A DNA stretch of 35,336 bases, taken from contig JAIOAS010000013.1 of the NCBI GenBank assembly GCA_019873725.1, forward strand, positions 1 through 35,336, given 5' to 3'. Below are positions 1 through 8,209 of the stretch, in pieces. Source of the DNA: Chloroflexota bacterium (lineage in GTDB: Bacteria; Chloroflexota; Anaerolineae; B4-G1; SLSP01). The notes beneath the pieces were generated by a model. That model was not told the DNA's origin. It ran no database searches and saw nothing but the letters and a program-made list of their open reading frames with translations. Positions within the stretch are counted from its first letter, which is position 1; each line of letters starts with the position of its first letter. Both the position numbers and the translations under genes were made by a program.

Positions 1-1
1 C

Positions 2-325
2 GACTACCACAACCTCGGCGTGCGCCGCATCCAGGCGCGCCTGCCGCGCGTTGATGCACCCCTGCGCCGCGCGCTGCGCGCTGATGAGTACGTGAACGTG
101 ACGTGGACCGTCGCCGCGCCGGAAGATGACGCCGTCGCCGGCAAAGGCGCGCGCCGTCAGCACCGCTTGCGCCGGCTGCTCGAAGAAGCCGCCGCGCAGG
201 GCGCCGCCCCCACTGTGGATGACCTGGCCGCCGCGCTTGAAGTCAGCCTGGCGACTCTCAAACGCGACCTCGACGCCTTGCGTCGCGCGGGAACGCCGGT
301 CAAAACGCGGGGCAGCCCAAAATGA
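2..325 (+). CDS. C-terminal end of an unidentified protein with a winged-helix/DeoR-like HTH (partial)
   Basis: The reading frame is open from the left edge of the window to a TGA at 323-325, so the gene starts outside. The visible 107 residues begin DYHNLGVRRIQ and contain an Arg-rich middle part. The last ~45 residues read like a helix-turn-helix of the DeoR/ArsR kind: PTVDDLAAALEVSLATLKRD followed by LDALRRAG. That suggests DNA or partner binding, but the family and the N-terminal function cannot be named from this fragment. A strong terminator follows 60 bases later, so this gene probably ends its transcription unit. Confidence 0.6.
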   Translation, partial: DYHNLGVRRIQARLPRVDAPLRRALRADEYVNVTWTVAAPEDDAVAGKGARRQHRLRRLLEEAAAQGAAPTVDDLAAALEVSLATLKRDLDALRRAGTPVKTRGSPK

Positions 326-386
326 GCTGATAAATGCGCTGCCTGTTTGCCGCATAAAGACAGCGGCGAGATACCCTTATGTTACA

Positions 387-416
387 CTGCCACTCAGATC
401 AGAGTGGCAGTTTTTT
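387..416 (+). terminator. Rho-independent terminator
   Basis: A perfect 9-bp stem CTGCCACTC (387-395) pairs with GAGTGGCAG (402-410) across a 6-base loop and is followed directly by six T residues (411-416). It separates the HTH gene from the exoprotein block. The 435 gene's Shine-Dalgarno starts only 6 bases later, so the promoter of that gene must overlap or precede the terminator, or readthrough feeds it. Confidence 0.9.
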
Positions 417-434
417 ATGATAAGGAGGGAAGCC

Positions 435-3400
435 ATGCTTGCTCGCTATTTGAACCACAACCGATGGGTGCTTGCCGGGACTTTGACCTGCGGTATCGTG
501 GCGCTGCTCGTAGCGTTGCTCCCCGGCGTTACGCCGCCGGGCGCAACTCTCGCCTATGCCGCGCTGCGACCGGCTGACACACCGCCGCCTTGCAGCGACC
601 TGATCGTCAACGGCAGCTTCGAGCAGACACCTGACTTCGCCGCCTGGAACACCATCGGCGGACCCTGGATCGCCACCTACATGGGGCACAACAGCGCGCA
701 AAGCGCGGTGGTGGGCGGCGGCAACAACCGGGACGATGCGTTCTGGCAACAAGTGACGATCTCGGAGGATGCCACAGAGGTCACGCTTTCCTTTTTCTGG
801 TACATCTACTCGCAAGAAAGCGAGGGCGGCGCGCCGGGGGATTATTTCTACGTGCAGGCGCTCGATACGTCCGATTCACCCATCGCCACGTTATATACAT
901 TGAATAGCGCAGCCGCGCATGATACCTGGGTGCTGACGACACTATCCCTTGCGCTTGACCCCGATCTGCGCGGACAAACCATTCGACTGCGCTTTTTTGG
1001 CACGACCGACGCCGAACTCTTCACTAGTTTCTATGTGGACGAGGTGCGCCTGGATGTGTGCGGGGCCGATATACCGACACCCACCCCTACCGCGACCCCG
1101 GCCTGCTCCGACCCCTTTGAGCCAAATGAGAGCTTTGAAGAAGCCATCCTCATCGGCGCGGCGGCCGTGTACCACCCGGTCATCTGCAACTCGGATGATA
1201 TTGATTACTTCAAATTCACCGTTGTTGCCGGACAGCGCATCGAGGCGCGTATCTACGGCCTCAGTTACAACGCCGACTTGCGGCTGTACGATCCGGAGCA
1301 GATCGAAGTCGGCGCGTCAAGCAATCCGGGCACAGAAGAAGAACTGATTGTCCACATGGCAGCAGCTTCTGGCGACTACTATGTCTTGATCTTCGGGACC
1401 GAGGGAGAGGCGCTAAACTATTACTCGCTGCGGGTGGACCTCTTCGACCCCGCCACCGACACCCCTACGCCGACCCCGACGCCCACCGCGACTGCAACCC
1501 CAACATCTACCCCCACCCCCACGCCGACTGCGACGCCCACACCGACCGCCACATCCACGCCGACTGCAACGCCGACGCCTACCGTTGTTTGTTCACTCGA
1601 CGAGAATGAGCCGAACAATTTTCAGGAAACCGCCACGTCCATCGTGCGCTTCCGCAGCGTGCGCATCTGCCCCTCGGCCGACGTGGATTGGTTCCGTTTC
1701 CTGGCGACCGCCGGTCAGAGCTTCGAGATCGAGCTATACAACATGCCGATCGAACTGGATATGGAGCTATACGACGCCAAGGGCAACTTGCTAAATGCCT
1801 CGCGCAACGCCGGATACGAGTTTGAAAGATTCACCTTTGTGCCCGACGAGTCGGGGGTGTACAGCCTGCGCATCTACTCGCCGGCATTTCGTTATAGTGA
1901 ATACTCCGCCGCGCTGCGCATCCTGATGACCTCACCCACCCCGCAACTCCTCAGCCGGGCCGGGCAAAGCCAACCCTTCGCGCTCACCGTCGGCCCCGGC
2001 AACCGCGTCTGGTGGACCGAGATGTCCGGCGGTGGCAAGCCGGGCGGTATCTACACCGCGCGTTACGGCGACGATCCGCAATCGCCGCAAGCCATTTACA
2101 CCGCCGCCGACTTCCAGCCGGCCGACATTGCCGCCGCATCCTCGGTCTTCGTGCGCGACTGGCGCACCGACCGCATCCTGCACGCGGCGCTGACCCCGCA
2201 GACGCCGCCGGCGATCACGCCCCTGGCGACCGGTAATCGGTTTGCTGCCTCTTATGGCCTCGTGGCCGACGCCAGTTACGTCTATTGGGGCGACATGGAC
2301 GGCATTTACCGTTACCGGCTGAGCGACCGCGCCAAAACCCTGCTCTACTCGCTGCCGAGTGGACACCTCGGCCCGGACGACATGACCGCCGACGCCGGCT
2401 TCCTCTATTGGACCGATACCGATCCGGCTAATAACCGCGCCCGGCTGTGGCGTACCGGGCGGCTGGGTGGCACACTGATCCTGGGATGGGCGACCGACGC
2501 TACCCCGGTTTTCAATTTTGTGGCAGTGCGCTATCCGAACGGCAGCGGCAAGACCAGCATCGTTGCCGCCGCCGACACGGCGCTCTGGCGCTTCGAGCAA
2601 AGCGGAACGGTTGGCGCGCAGAAGCTGTATCACCTGGAGTCGAACGCCTATGTCGTTGGATTGGCTGCCGACGAAGACTTCATCTATTGGCTACAACAGG
2701 ATAGCCTGGGTTACGCGCTGCTTTACATGCCGTGGGACAATACTGCCAGTCCGCGCGTGCTCGCCACGGGGCTAAACAATCCGCGTAGCCTGGTAGTCTA
2801 CGGCGACGGCATCTACTGGTCCGAGCCCGCTGGCATCAAGGTCCTGCCGTGGCCCGGCTATTGGGACAGCACGACACCGCATCTCACCGTGCGCCATAGC
2901 CCCCCCACGCTCTTGATCGGCGGTCAGTTCGCGATCCAGGCTGCGGCCGCGGATCCCGACGGGATCGCCGAAGTGTTGATTTACGTGAATCACCGCTTGA
3001 TGACCCGCTGTACGACTGCCGTCTGCACAGGCTACTTTCAGGCGCTGGGTTTCATGCCAGGGTGGGTATTTTATCAGGCCGTTGCCACCGACAACCAGGG
3101 AATGCGCGTCCATTCGCCCGTGCGCCTGATTCCTGTGGACAACATGAGTGCCGACAGCGACAACGATGGCCTGGGGGATACCATCGAGCGCGTCCTCTGC
3201 ACCTCGCCGACGGACCCCGACAGCGACCACGATTCGCTTAACGACGGCTGGGAAGTGCTGGGGCAATACTTTAGCGATGGCTACTATCTCGACCTACCCG
3301 GCATGGGCGCGCATCCCTGTCGCAAAGACATTTTCGTCGAGCTGGACTGGCAGAAAGGCGCCGAACCGCCAAAAAAGGACATCCAACAAGTGATCAATAT

Positions 3401-4922
3401 CTTCGCCGACCACGGCATCGCCCTGCACGTGGACACCGGGCAGTGGGGCGGCGGCAGTGACATCCCGCTTACGCCCGGCCCGGCCAACGCATGGGACAAC
3501 ACCGCCCACGCGGCTGCGGCGCGCGATCCCTACAGCGATCCGCATCGCATGTGGGCGTTCCACTATGCGCTCTCGACCCCCTACTGTCCCCTGGATGGGC
3601 AAGGTCATGAGGACTGCCGCAGCTTCGCCGACACCGGCAGCAACTTGACCGTCCGCCGCAGCGGGCCGGGGAATTGGGGCGCAGTCTTCATGCATGAGTT
3701 GGGTCACACCATCGGCCTGGGCCACGGCGGCGTCAGCGGTCCCCTCACCCAACGGCGCGCCGGTCCCTACGTGTATTACGTTTACGATTGGGACAACTGG
3801 AATGAAAAGCCGAACTATCTGAGCAACATGAACTATCACGGCCTGTGGGTGCGCTATTGGACCGGCAACAATTACGTCTTTGTCTTGGACTATGCAGCGC
3901 GCGCCCTGCCCAACCTGGACGAGAACCAGTTGGACGAACGGCCCAACAGCGCGTTCTTGCAAACATTCGGCAATTACCCCGGCCTGGTCAATCCGTCGGC
4001 CAGTCCGGTCTTCATCCGCCGGTGCGGACGCTCGCCCAACCTGGTCTCCGTGTTGAGCACGCGCGCACAGGTGATTGACCGGCTCGACCATGCCACCGGC
4101 GTGTGGACGCATCTGCTGACCCCGCTGAACGGCGTGGATTGGAGCTGCGACGGCGTCAACGCCACAACTCCCGTCCAGGCGGATGTCACCAACGATGGCG
4201 TGCGGACAACGCTGGTGGGGCGGGCGGACTGGCCCTATCTGCCGTTGAAGACCAAATGCCTGAATCCCGCCGGCTACTACTCGGCGGACTATGCGCGCCG
4301 TGCTGACAATCCACCGTGCGTCACCGCCGTGACGGCCAGCGCGGTAGAGGACGCCGAGATACATCCCGACCCGCTGCCGGAAGAGGACCCGACCTTGTTG
4401 CTGCCGCACGAAATGTGCGACGGGGACGATGACGACGGCGACGGCGTGGCCGATAACGGCTGCGCCGACCGCGACGCCGATGGCATCGCCGACGCTTTCG
4501 ACAACTGCCCGGCCATTTCTAACCCCGACCAGGCCGACGCTGACCGCGATGGCGCGGGAGACGCCTGTAGCGATCCGCCATCTGCCCCCGCCGCCCTGAC
4601 CGCCGAGCCGTGCGTCGGCGGCGCGCGGCTGCGTTGGAGCACGGACAACAGCGGTGGCGCAGTCGGCTACCTGGTATTCCGCGCAACAGAGGGCGAAGAA
4701 GAGGTCTGGCAACAACTAGGCGGCTACCCGGCCACTGCCGGCGACGTCACGGAGTATACCGATCTGTCGGTGGAGACGCCCGGCCACTACATCTACCGCG
4801 TTGTGGCGCTCAGCCGCGCCTGGCAGGAGAGCGCGCCGGCCGAGGCATCCCTGATTGTGAACAGCGCGCCGGCCTGGCGGTTATATCTGCCCTTAGTTTT
4901 GAGAAATAATACAGGACAATGA
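435..4922 (+). CDS. Large secreted multidomain metzincin-like metalloprotease
   Basis: This is a 1495-residue exported protein, probably an extracellular zinc peptidase. The start is ATG 435 behind AAGGAGG (422-428); an upstream in-frame ATG at 417 precedes that site and is rejected. Domain order: signal peptide (about 1-43); a jelly-roll-like domain opening CSDLIVNGSFE; two pre-peptidase C-terminal (PPC) domains (DDIDYFKF and SADVDWFRF) joined by Pro-Thr linkers; a propeller-like region with repeated YW motifs; an Ig-like part; a DxDxDG calcium segment (DSDNDGLGD); the catalytic region with HELGHTIGLGH (H1087, E1088, H1091, H1097) and a later Met-turn candidate SNMNY; more DxDxDG repeats; an Fn3-like domain; and the tail WRLYLPLVLRNN. 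The substrate is unknown. The full HExxHxxGxxH zinc motif supports activity. Its stop overlaps the next start (ATGA). Confidence 0.88.
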   Translation: MLARYLNHNRWVLAGTLTCGIVALLVALLPGVTPPGATLAYAALRPADTPPPCSDLIVNGSFEQTPDFAAWNTIGGPWIATYMGHNSAQSAVVGGGNNRDDAFWQQVTISEDATEVTLSFFWYIYSQESEGGAPGDYFYVQALDTSDSPIATLYTLNSAAAHDTWVLTTLSLALDPDLRGQTIRLRFFGTTDAELFTSFYVDEVRLDVCGADIPTPTPTATPACSDPFEPNESFEEAILIGAAAVYHPVICNSDDIDYFKFTVVAGQRIEARIYGLSYNADLRLYDPEQIEVGASSNPGTEEELIVHMAAASGDYYVLIFGTEGEALNYYSLRVDLFDPATDTPTPTPTPTATATPTSTPTPTPTATPTPTATSTPTATPTPTVVCSLDENEPNNFQETATSIVRFRSVRICPSADVDWFRFLATAGQSFEIELYNMPIELDMELYDAKGNLLNASRNAGYEFERFTFVPDESGVYSLRIYSPAFRYSEYSAALRILMTSPTPQLLSRAGQSQPFALTVGPGNRVWWTEMSGGGKPGGIYTARYGDDPQSPQAIYTAADFQPADIAAASSVFVRDWRTDRILHAALTPQTPPAITPLATGNRFAASYGLVADASYVYWGDMDGIYRYRLSDRAKTLLYSLPSGHLGPDDMTADAGFLYWTDTDPANNRARLWRTGRLGGTLILGWATDATPVFNFVAVRYPNGSGKTSIVAAADTALWRFEQSGTVGAQKLYHLESNAYVVGLAADEDFIYWLQQDSLGYALLYMPWDNTASPRVLATGLNNPRSLVVYGDGIYWSEPAGIKVLPWPGYWDSTTPHLTVRHSPPTLLIGGQFAIQAAAADPDGIAEVLIYVNHRLMTRCTTAVCTGYFQALGFMPGWVFYQAVATDNQGMRVHSPVRLIPVDNMSADSDNDGLGDTIERVLCTSPTDPDSDHDSLNDGWEVLGQYFSDGYYLDLPGMGAHPCRKDIFVELDWQKGAEPPKKDIQQVINIFADHGIALHVDTGQWGGGSDIPLTPGPANAWDNTAHAAAARDPYSDPHRMWAFHYALSTPYCPLDGQGHEDCRSFADTGSNLTVRRSGPGNWGAVFMHELGHTIGLGHGGVSGPLTQRRAGPYVYYVYDWDNWNEKPNYLSNMNYHGLWVRYWTGNNYVFVLDYAARALPNLDENQLDERPNSAFLQTFGNYPGLVNPSASPVFIRRCGRSPNLVSVLSTRAQVIDRLDHATGVWTHLLTPLNGVDWSCDGVNATTPVQADVTNDGVRTTLVGRADWPYLPLKTKCLNPAGYYSADYARRADNPPCVTAVTASAVEDAEIHPDPLPEEDPTLLLPHEMCDGDDDDGDGVADNGCADRDADGIADAFDNCPAISNPDQADADRDGAGDACSDPPSAPAALTAEPCVGGARLRWSTDNSGGAVGYLVFRATEGEEEVWQQLGGYPATAGDVTEYTDLSVETPGHYIYRVVALSRAWQESAPAEASLIVNSAPAWRLYLPLVLRNNTGQ
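1461..1583 (+). repeat. Low-complexity Pro-Thr linker coding tract
   Basis: This in-frame tract of CCNAC(N)-type codons encodes a Pro/Thr/Ala/Ser linker of about 41 residues between the two PPC domains of the metalloprotease. A shorter version (PTPTPTATP) precedes the first PPC domain near 1076-1100. The near-repetitive DNA is prone to slippage, so linker length may vary between strains. Such linkers are common and often glycosylated in secreted multidomain proteins. Confidence 0.85.
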
Positions 4923-5122
4923 CAAAGGCAACTGCGCAGCGAGAAGCGTTCATCGTTCGCATCTGGCGTGAAGCAGAAGCGCCAACCTGGCAAGGGTGGG
5001 TGCAGCACGTTCGCACGCAAGAAGCGCGTTGTGTGCGCAATCTCGATGAACTGGTGGCCTTCATCGAGGGGCGCATTGCCGCCTTGCCCCCCAGCCACAC
5101 AATACACTCACATTTGAAGTGA
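4919..5122 (+). CDS. Small conserved hypothetical protein coupled to the metalloprotease
   Basis: The gene encodes 67 residues beginning MTKATAQREAFIVRIWREA. Its ATG overlaps the stop of the metalloprotease (ATGA, 4919-4922), so translation is probably coupled. It is charged, has no signal peptide or membrane segment, and contains RIWREAEAPTWQGWVQHV and LDELVAFIEGRI stretches. I recognise this pattern as a small protein family often seen in Chloroflexota, but I know of no assigned function. Being cytoplasmic while its partner is exported, it could be regulatory; that is only a guess. Confidence 0.7.
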   Translation: MTKATAQREAFIVRIWREAEAPTWQGWVQHVRTQEARCVRNLDELVAFIEGRIAALPPSHTIHSHLK

Positions 5123-5157
5123 ATACAGACGATTGTTAACGACGGCCAGACTATTTG
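5109..5157 (+). promoter_or_regulatory. Shared leader motif upstream of the 5186 gene
   Basis: CACATTTG (5109) through GATT (5134) matches the leader of the 9628 gene at about 21 of 26 positions. It is followed by a CAGACTATTTG element shortly before the Shine-Dalgarno AAGGAG. It is the weakest member of a family of GACTA-rich leaders found before five genes in this window. No function is known. Confidence 0.5.
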
Positions 5158-5185
5158 TTTTATTCAAAGAAAGGAGTGAGTCACT

Positions 5186-6718
5186 ATGAGGCAAAAGAAT
5201 ATATTCAAACGCTGGTTAGTTTTCGTGGTCATCCTGGCGCTGATTGGTGGAAGCGAGATTACCCACCAGGCACGGGCGCAAGAGTGGGCTTCCCAAAGTG
5301 TACTTGCCCCACAGGCTGAGGTAAGCACTGTATTCACTTATCAGGGGCGGCTCACCGACGATAGCACCGGCGAGCCTATCACCGGGCCCTGCGACTTCCA
5401 GTTCAGCCTTTGGGACGCTGCCACTGACGGCACCCAGATCGGTAACAGTCCTCAGACCAGTACCAATGTGAGCCTGGATAATGGTTACTTTAGCGTGGCG
5501 TTGGACTTCGGCGATGGCGGGTTGGGTCCGGCAACTTTTGCCGGCGATGCGCGCTGGTTGGCGATCGCTGTGCGCTGTCCGACCGGCAGCGGCAGCTATA
5601 TCCCGTTGAACGGTCGCGTGGCGCTCAACGCGGCGCCGTACGCACTGAGCCTGCGGCCTGGGGCGATGGTCGCGGGTGACAGGTCTGGCGGTACCGTCCT
5701 GATTGCGCGTAATACGACGACCGGTAGCTTTGGGGCGGGGTTCAAAGCCGAGACAAACGCTACCCAGGGCACGGCCTTGATCGCCGAATCGAAGTCATCC
5801 AGCTTACAGCAAACCTACGGTATCTATGCCACTACTGCCTCGCGCGGTGGCACAGCCGTCTACGGTGAAAGCAAGTATGGCGGCTCTGCACAGGATAATG
5901 TCGCGTATGGCGGCTACTTCAAGGCCAATGCTTTTGGCGATGTGGGTGTCTATGGCGAGTCGGCCTGGGGACAAGGATATGGTGTCGGGGTCTGGGGCAA
6001 GACGGCCGCGCCCTATGGGGATGGCGTGCATGGTGTGGCTACTGCCACTTCCGGTGAAAATCACGGGGTCTATGGCGAGACCGATTCAACGGAAGGCAGT
6101 GGCGTCTATGGCAAGTCCGCTGCTGCCGGCGGCTTTGGCGTGTATGGCTATAGTCGTTATGGTGATGCCGTGCATGGCAAATCGCCCGACGGCTATGCCA
6201 TCTACGCCGAAGGTGATGCTCATGTGACCGGCGATTTGACCTGGACTGCCAAACAGGGCCATCTATCAATTCCTCCGGCAGCCTTTCAACCACAGACACA
6301 CAACATCGAATTCAACAATCTTGGGTATGCACTCATCCAGGGTGGAGGCGGTATCTGTAATGCCCAAAAGCTCTTCATGGCGCCGGTGGTGCTACCTCAC
6401 CATGCCACCGTTATCAAGCTGGAGTACCACGCGTGGACCCAGGGGCCTTTTGGTATATCCGATAAGTCCTGTGCCACTTTGACACTGCGTCTGCTGCGCC
6501 ACAATTTTACGACAGGGCTTGAAGAGATGGCCGCACTTGAACCCACAGCCGATTATTCGGCGGGTACGTACTTTAGCGAGGAAACGACGACGATCCAGTA
6601 TGGCGGGGTGAATAACGATGATTACCAGTACTATCTTGAACTCAGCGCTCCTGGCGGGGGTGTTTTGGTCTGGTTCTACGGCGCTCAGATTACTTATACC
6701 TTCTACGAGCCATACTAG
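5186..6718 (+). CDS. Secreted protein with FTYQGRL module and VYGES-type repeats
   Basis: This 510-residue exported protein starts at ATG 5186 behind AAGGAG. The signal peptide spans about residues 1-32, with a likely cleavage in ARAQ. A first domain (about 48-155) opens FTYQGRLTDDSTGEP and closes AAPYALSLRPGA. The middle (about 155-335) is a run of short Gly/Tyr repeats of the form GVYGES/GVYGKS, which suggests a beta-solenoid or tail-fibre-like stalk. A C-terminal beta-rich domain of about 150 residues follows (DAHVTGDLTW, then LSIPPAAF). No catalytic motif is visible and the YLPLVLR tail is absent. A surface adhesion or structural role is inferred. It is a paralogue of the gene at 8210 and lies 17 bases ahead of the next gene, probably in one operon. 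Confidence 0.8.
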   Translation: MRQKNIFKRWLVFVVILALIGGSEITHQARAQEWASQSVLAPQAEVSTVFTYQGRLTDDSTGEPITGPCDFQFSLWDAATDGTQIGNSPQTSTNVSLDNGYFSVALDFGDGGLGPATFAGDARWLAIAVRCPTGSGSYIPLNGRVALNAAPYALSLRPGAMVAGDRSGGTVLIARNTTTGSFGAGFKAETNATQGTALIAESKSSSLQQTYGIYATTASRGGTAVYGESKYGGSAQDNVAYGGYFKANAFGDVGVYGESAWGQGYGVGVWGKTAAPYGDGVHGVATATSGENHGVYGETDSTEGSGVYGKSAAAGGFGVYGYSRYGDAVHGKSPDGYAIYAEGDAHVTGDLTWTAKQGHLSIPPAAFQPQTHNIEFNNLGYALIQGGGGICNAQKLFMAPVVLPHHATVIKLEYHAWTQGPFGISDKSCATLTLRLLRHNFTTGLEEMAALEPTADYSAGTYFSEETTTIQYGGVNNDDYQYYLELSAPGGGVLVWFYGAQITYTFYEPY

Positions 6719-6735
6719 ATCAGGAGGAAACGGCT

Positions 6736-8103
6736 ATGAAACACTTTGCCCTTGTGTTAACTTTGATTTTCCTGTTCTGCGCTAGCAGTGTGGCATTGAC
6801 CCAGTCGGGCGGCGGCTATGATTTGACGTGGTGGACAGTCGATAACGGCGGCGGGGCACTCAGCGGCGGTGGCTACGCGCTGAATGGTACCATCGGCCAA
6901 TCGGAGGCGGGGCCGGCTCTTACCGGAAGCGGTTTTGTCCTTTACAGCGGGTTTTGGGTGGCCGGCGGTGCTGCTCCTTCCCTCTGTCCCGACCCCATCA
7001 CGGGGGGATGGATTGTGGGGCCGGATTCGGGCTACACCGGTATCAACTATGAGTTTACTGCCGGTCCCAACGTCACTGCCACATTGCCGCTTACCTATAC
7101 CTGGTCGAGCGAAGGGTTGGTGAGCGGACAGGGAACGGCCAACGCCACATACACTTGGGCCGTCGCCGGCACGCACGTGCTCAGCGTCACCATCGAAAAC
7201 TGCGGCGGCAGTGTGAGCATTACGCATACGCTTACCCTCGTCGAGTCGCCACCTGGTTGCGCTGTCCCATTGACCGGTGTGGGACTTAGTGGCCCGGCCT
7301 CAGGACAGACCGGCCAGGATTTGACCTATGCCGTTAGCCCGCAGCCGACCAATGCCACGACGCCCATCACCTACACCTGGTCCACCGATGGATTGGTCAG
7401 TGGGCAAGGGACAACGCAAGCCATCTACCACTGGAACAGCGCCGGCAATCATACAGTCCAGGTGACCGGGCGCAACTGCGGCAGTCAAGATTACAGTGAC
7501 AGTCAGGTGGTGAGCATCACCGCTGCGTGCGCCGCTCCGCTGGTGGGGGTCTCGATCACCGGTCAAAGCTCTGGTTACACCGGCCTGACTTACCAGTTCA
7601 CCGCCCTGCCCGAGCCCGGCAACGCCACGCCGCCGATCGGCTACACCTGGTCAAGCGATGGACTGATTGACGGTCAAGGTACAGCCCAGGCCAGCTATAC
7701 ATGGGCGCTCACCGGCAGCCACACCATTAGTTTGACGGCAGCCAACTGCGGCGGCACGGTCGGCGCCGAACACACCATCAATCTGACCGCTCCGCCCTCC
7801 GGCTGCGATTTTCCACTGACCGGCTTTGCGATCTACGGCCCAACCACCGGTCAGACCGGGCAGGACCTGACTTTTACCGGTCACATCACCCCCCTCAACG
7901 CCACCACGCCCATTACCTATACCTGGTCGAGTGCTGGCCTGGTCGGCGGTCAGGGAAGCGCCACGGCGGTCTATAACTGGGCCACGCCCGGCCAATATCA
8001 AATCAGTGCCAGCGCGTCCAACTGTGGTGGCGCGATAAACGATTCGCATCCTATTGTGATTACGTCCAAGTATTCTGTCTATCTGCCGCTAGTTGTCAGG
8101 TAA
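6736..8103 (+). CDS. Secreted PKD-like repeat protein with YLPLVVR tail
   Basis: This 455-residue protein starts at ATG 6736 behind AGGAGG (6722-6727). After a signal peptide (about 1-22) comes a Gly-rich module (SGGGYDLTWWTVDNGGG to SGFVLYSGFW), then four Ig/PKD-like repeats of about 88 residues. Each repeat carries YTWSSDGLVSGQGT, a Tyr/His-Trp strand and NCGG. The C-terminus YSVYLPLVVR fits the presumed Chloroflexota envelope-anchoring tail. No enzyme domain is seen, so a surface binding role is inferred. Repeats 2 and 3 are very similar, also in DNA, to repeats at the C-terminus of the 11644 protein, pointing to recent module duplication. Confidence 0.82.
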   Translation: MKHFALVLTLIFLFCASSVALTQSGGGYDLTWWTVDNGGGALSGGGYALNGTIGQSEAGPALTGSGFVLYSGFWVAGGAAPSLCPDPITGGWIVGPDSGYTGINYEFTAGPNVTATLPLTYTWSSEGLVSGQGTANATYTWAVAGTHVLSVTIENCGGSVSITHTLTLVESPPGCAVPLTGVGLSGPASGQTGQDLTYAVSPQPTNATTPITYTWSTDGLVSGQGTTQAIYHWNSAGNHTVQVTGRNCGSQDYSDSQVVSITAACAAPLVGVSITGQSSGYTGLTYQFTALPEPGNATPPIGYTWSSDGLIDGQGTAQASYTWALTGSHTISLTAANCGGTVGAEHTINLTAPPSGCDFPLTGFAIYGPTTGQTGQDLTFTGHITPLNATTPITYTWSSAGLVGGQGSATAVYNWATPGQYQISASASNCGGAINDSHPIVITSKYSVYLPLVVR

Positions 8104-8124
8104 TGTATAGCTTTAAGTCGCTTA

Positions 8125-8184
8125 CCCTTGCAAAGGTTGAGGTACCATGGGCCTTGTGCCTTTGCAAGGGTTTGACGACCTCAA
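8125..8184 (+). promoter_or_regulatory. Interleaved inverted repeats between the 6736 and 8210 genes
   Basis: CCCTTGCAAAGG (8125-8136) is perfectly complementary to CCTTTGCAAGGG (8159-8170). A second pair, TTGAGGT (8137-8143) and ACCTCAA (8178-8184), is interleaved with it in a-b-a'-b' order. The RNA could form a 12-bp hairpin, a pseudoknot or alternating structures. There is no clear T-run, so a simple terminator is less likely. It ends 25 bases before the start codon at 8210, close enough to affect initiation. Confidence 0.6.
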
Positions 8185-8209
8185 TTGTAATTTGACAAGG
8201 AGGGCTACT

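Noticed and set aside
126-434. N-terminal extension of the metalloprotease frame up to position 126
   Set aside because: It overlaps the HTH gene in another frame and contains the terminator at 387-416; ATG 435 has the Shine-Dalgarno and signal peptide.
1461-1583. Minisatellite or CRISPR-like repeat
   Set aside because: It is an in-frame Pro-Thr linker without a fixed spacer structure.
3294-4715. Long minus-strand open frame (473 codons) opposite the metalloprotease
   Set aside because: It is an antisense shadow caused by GC-rich codon use; its translation is low-complexity and no start signal is seen.
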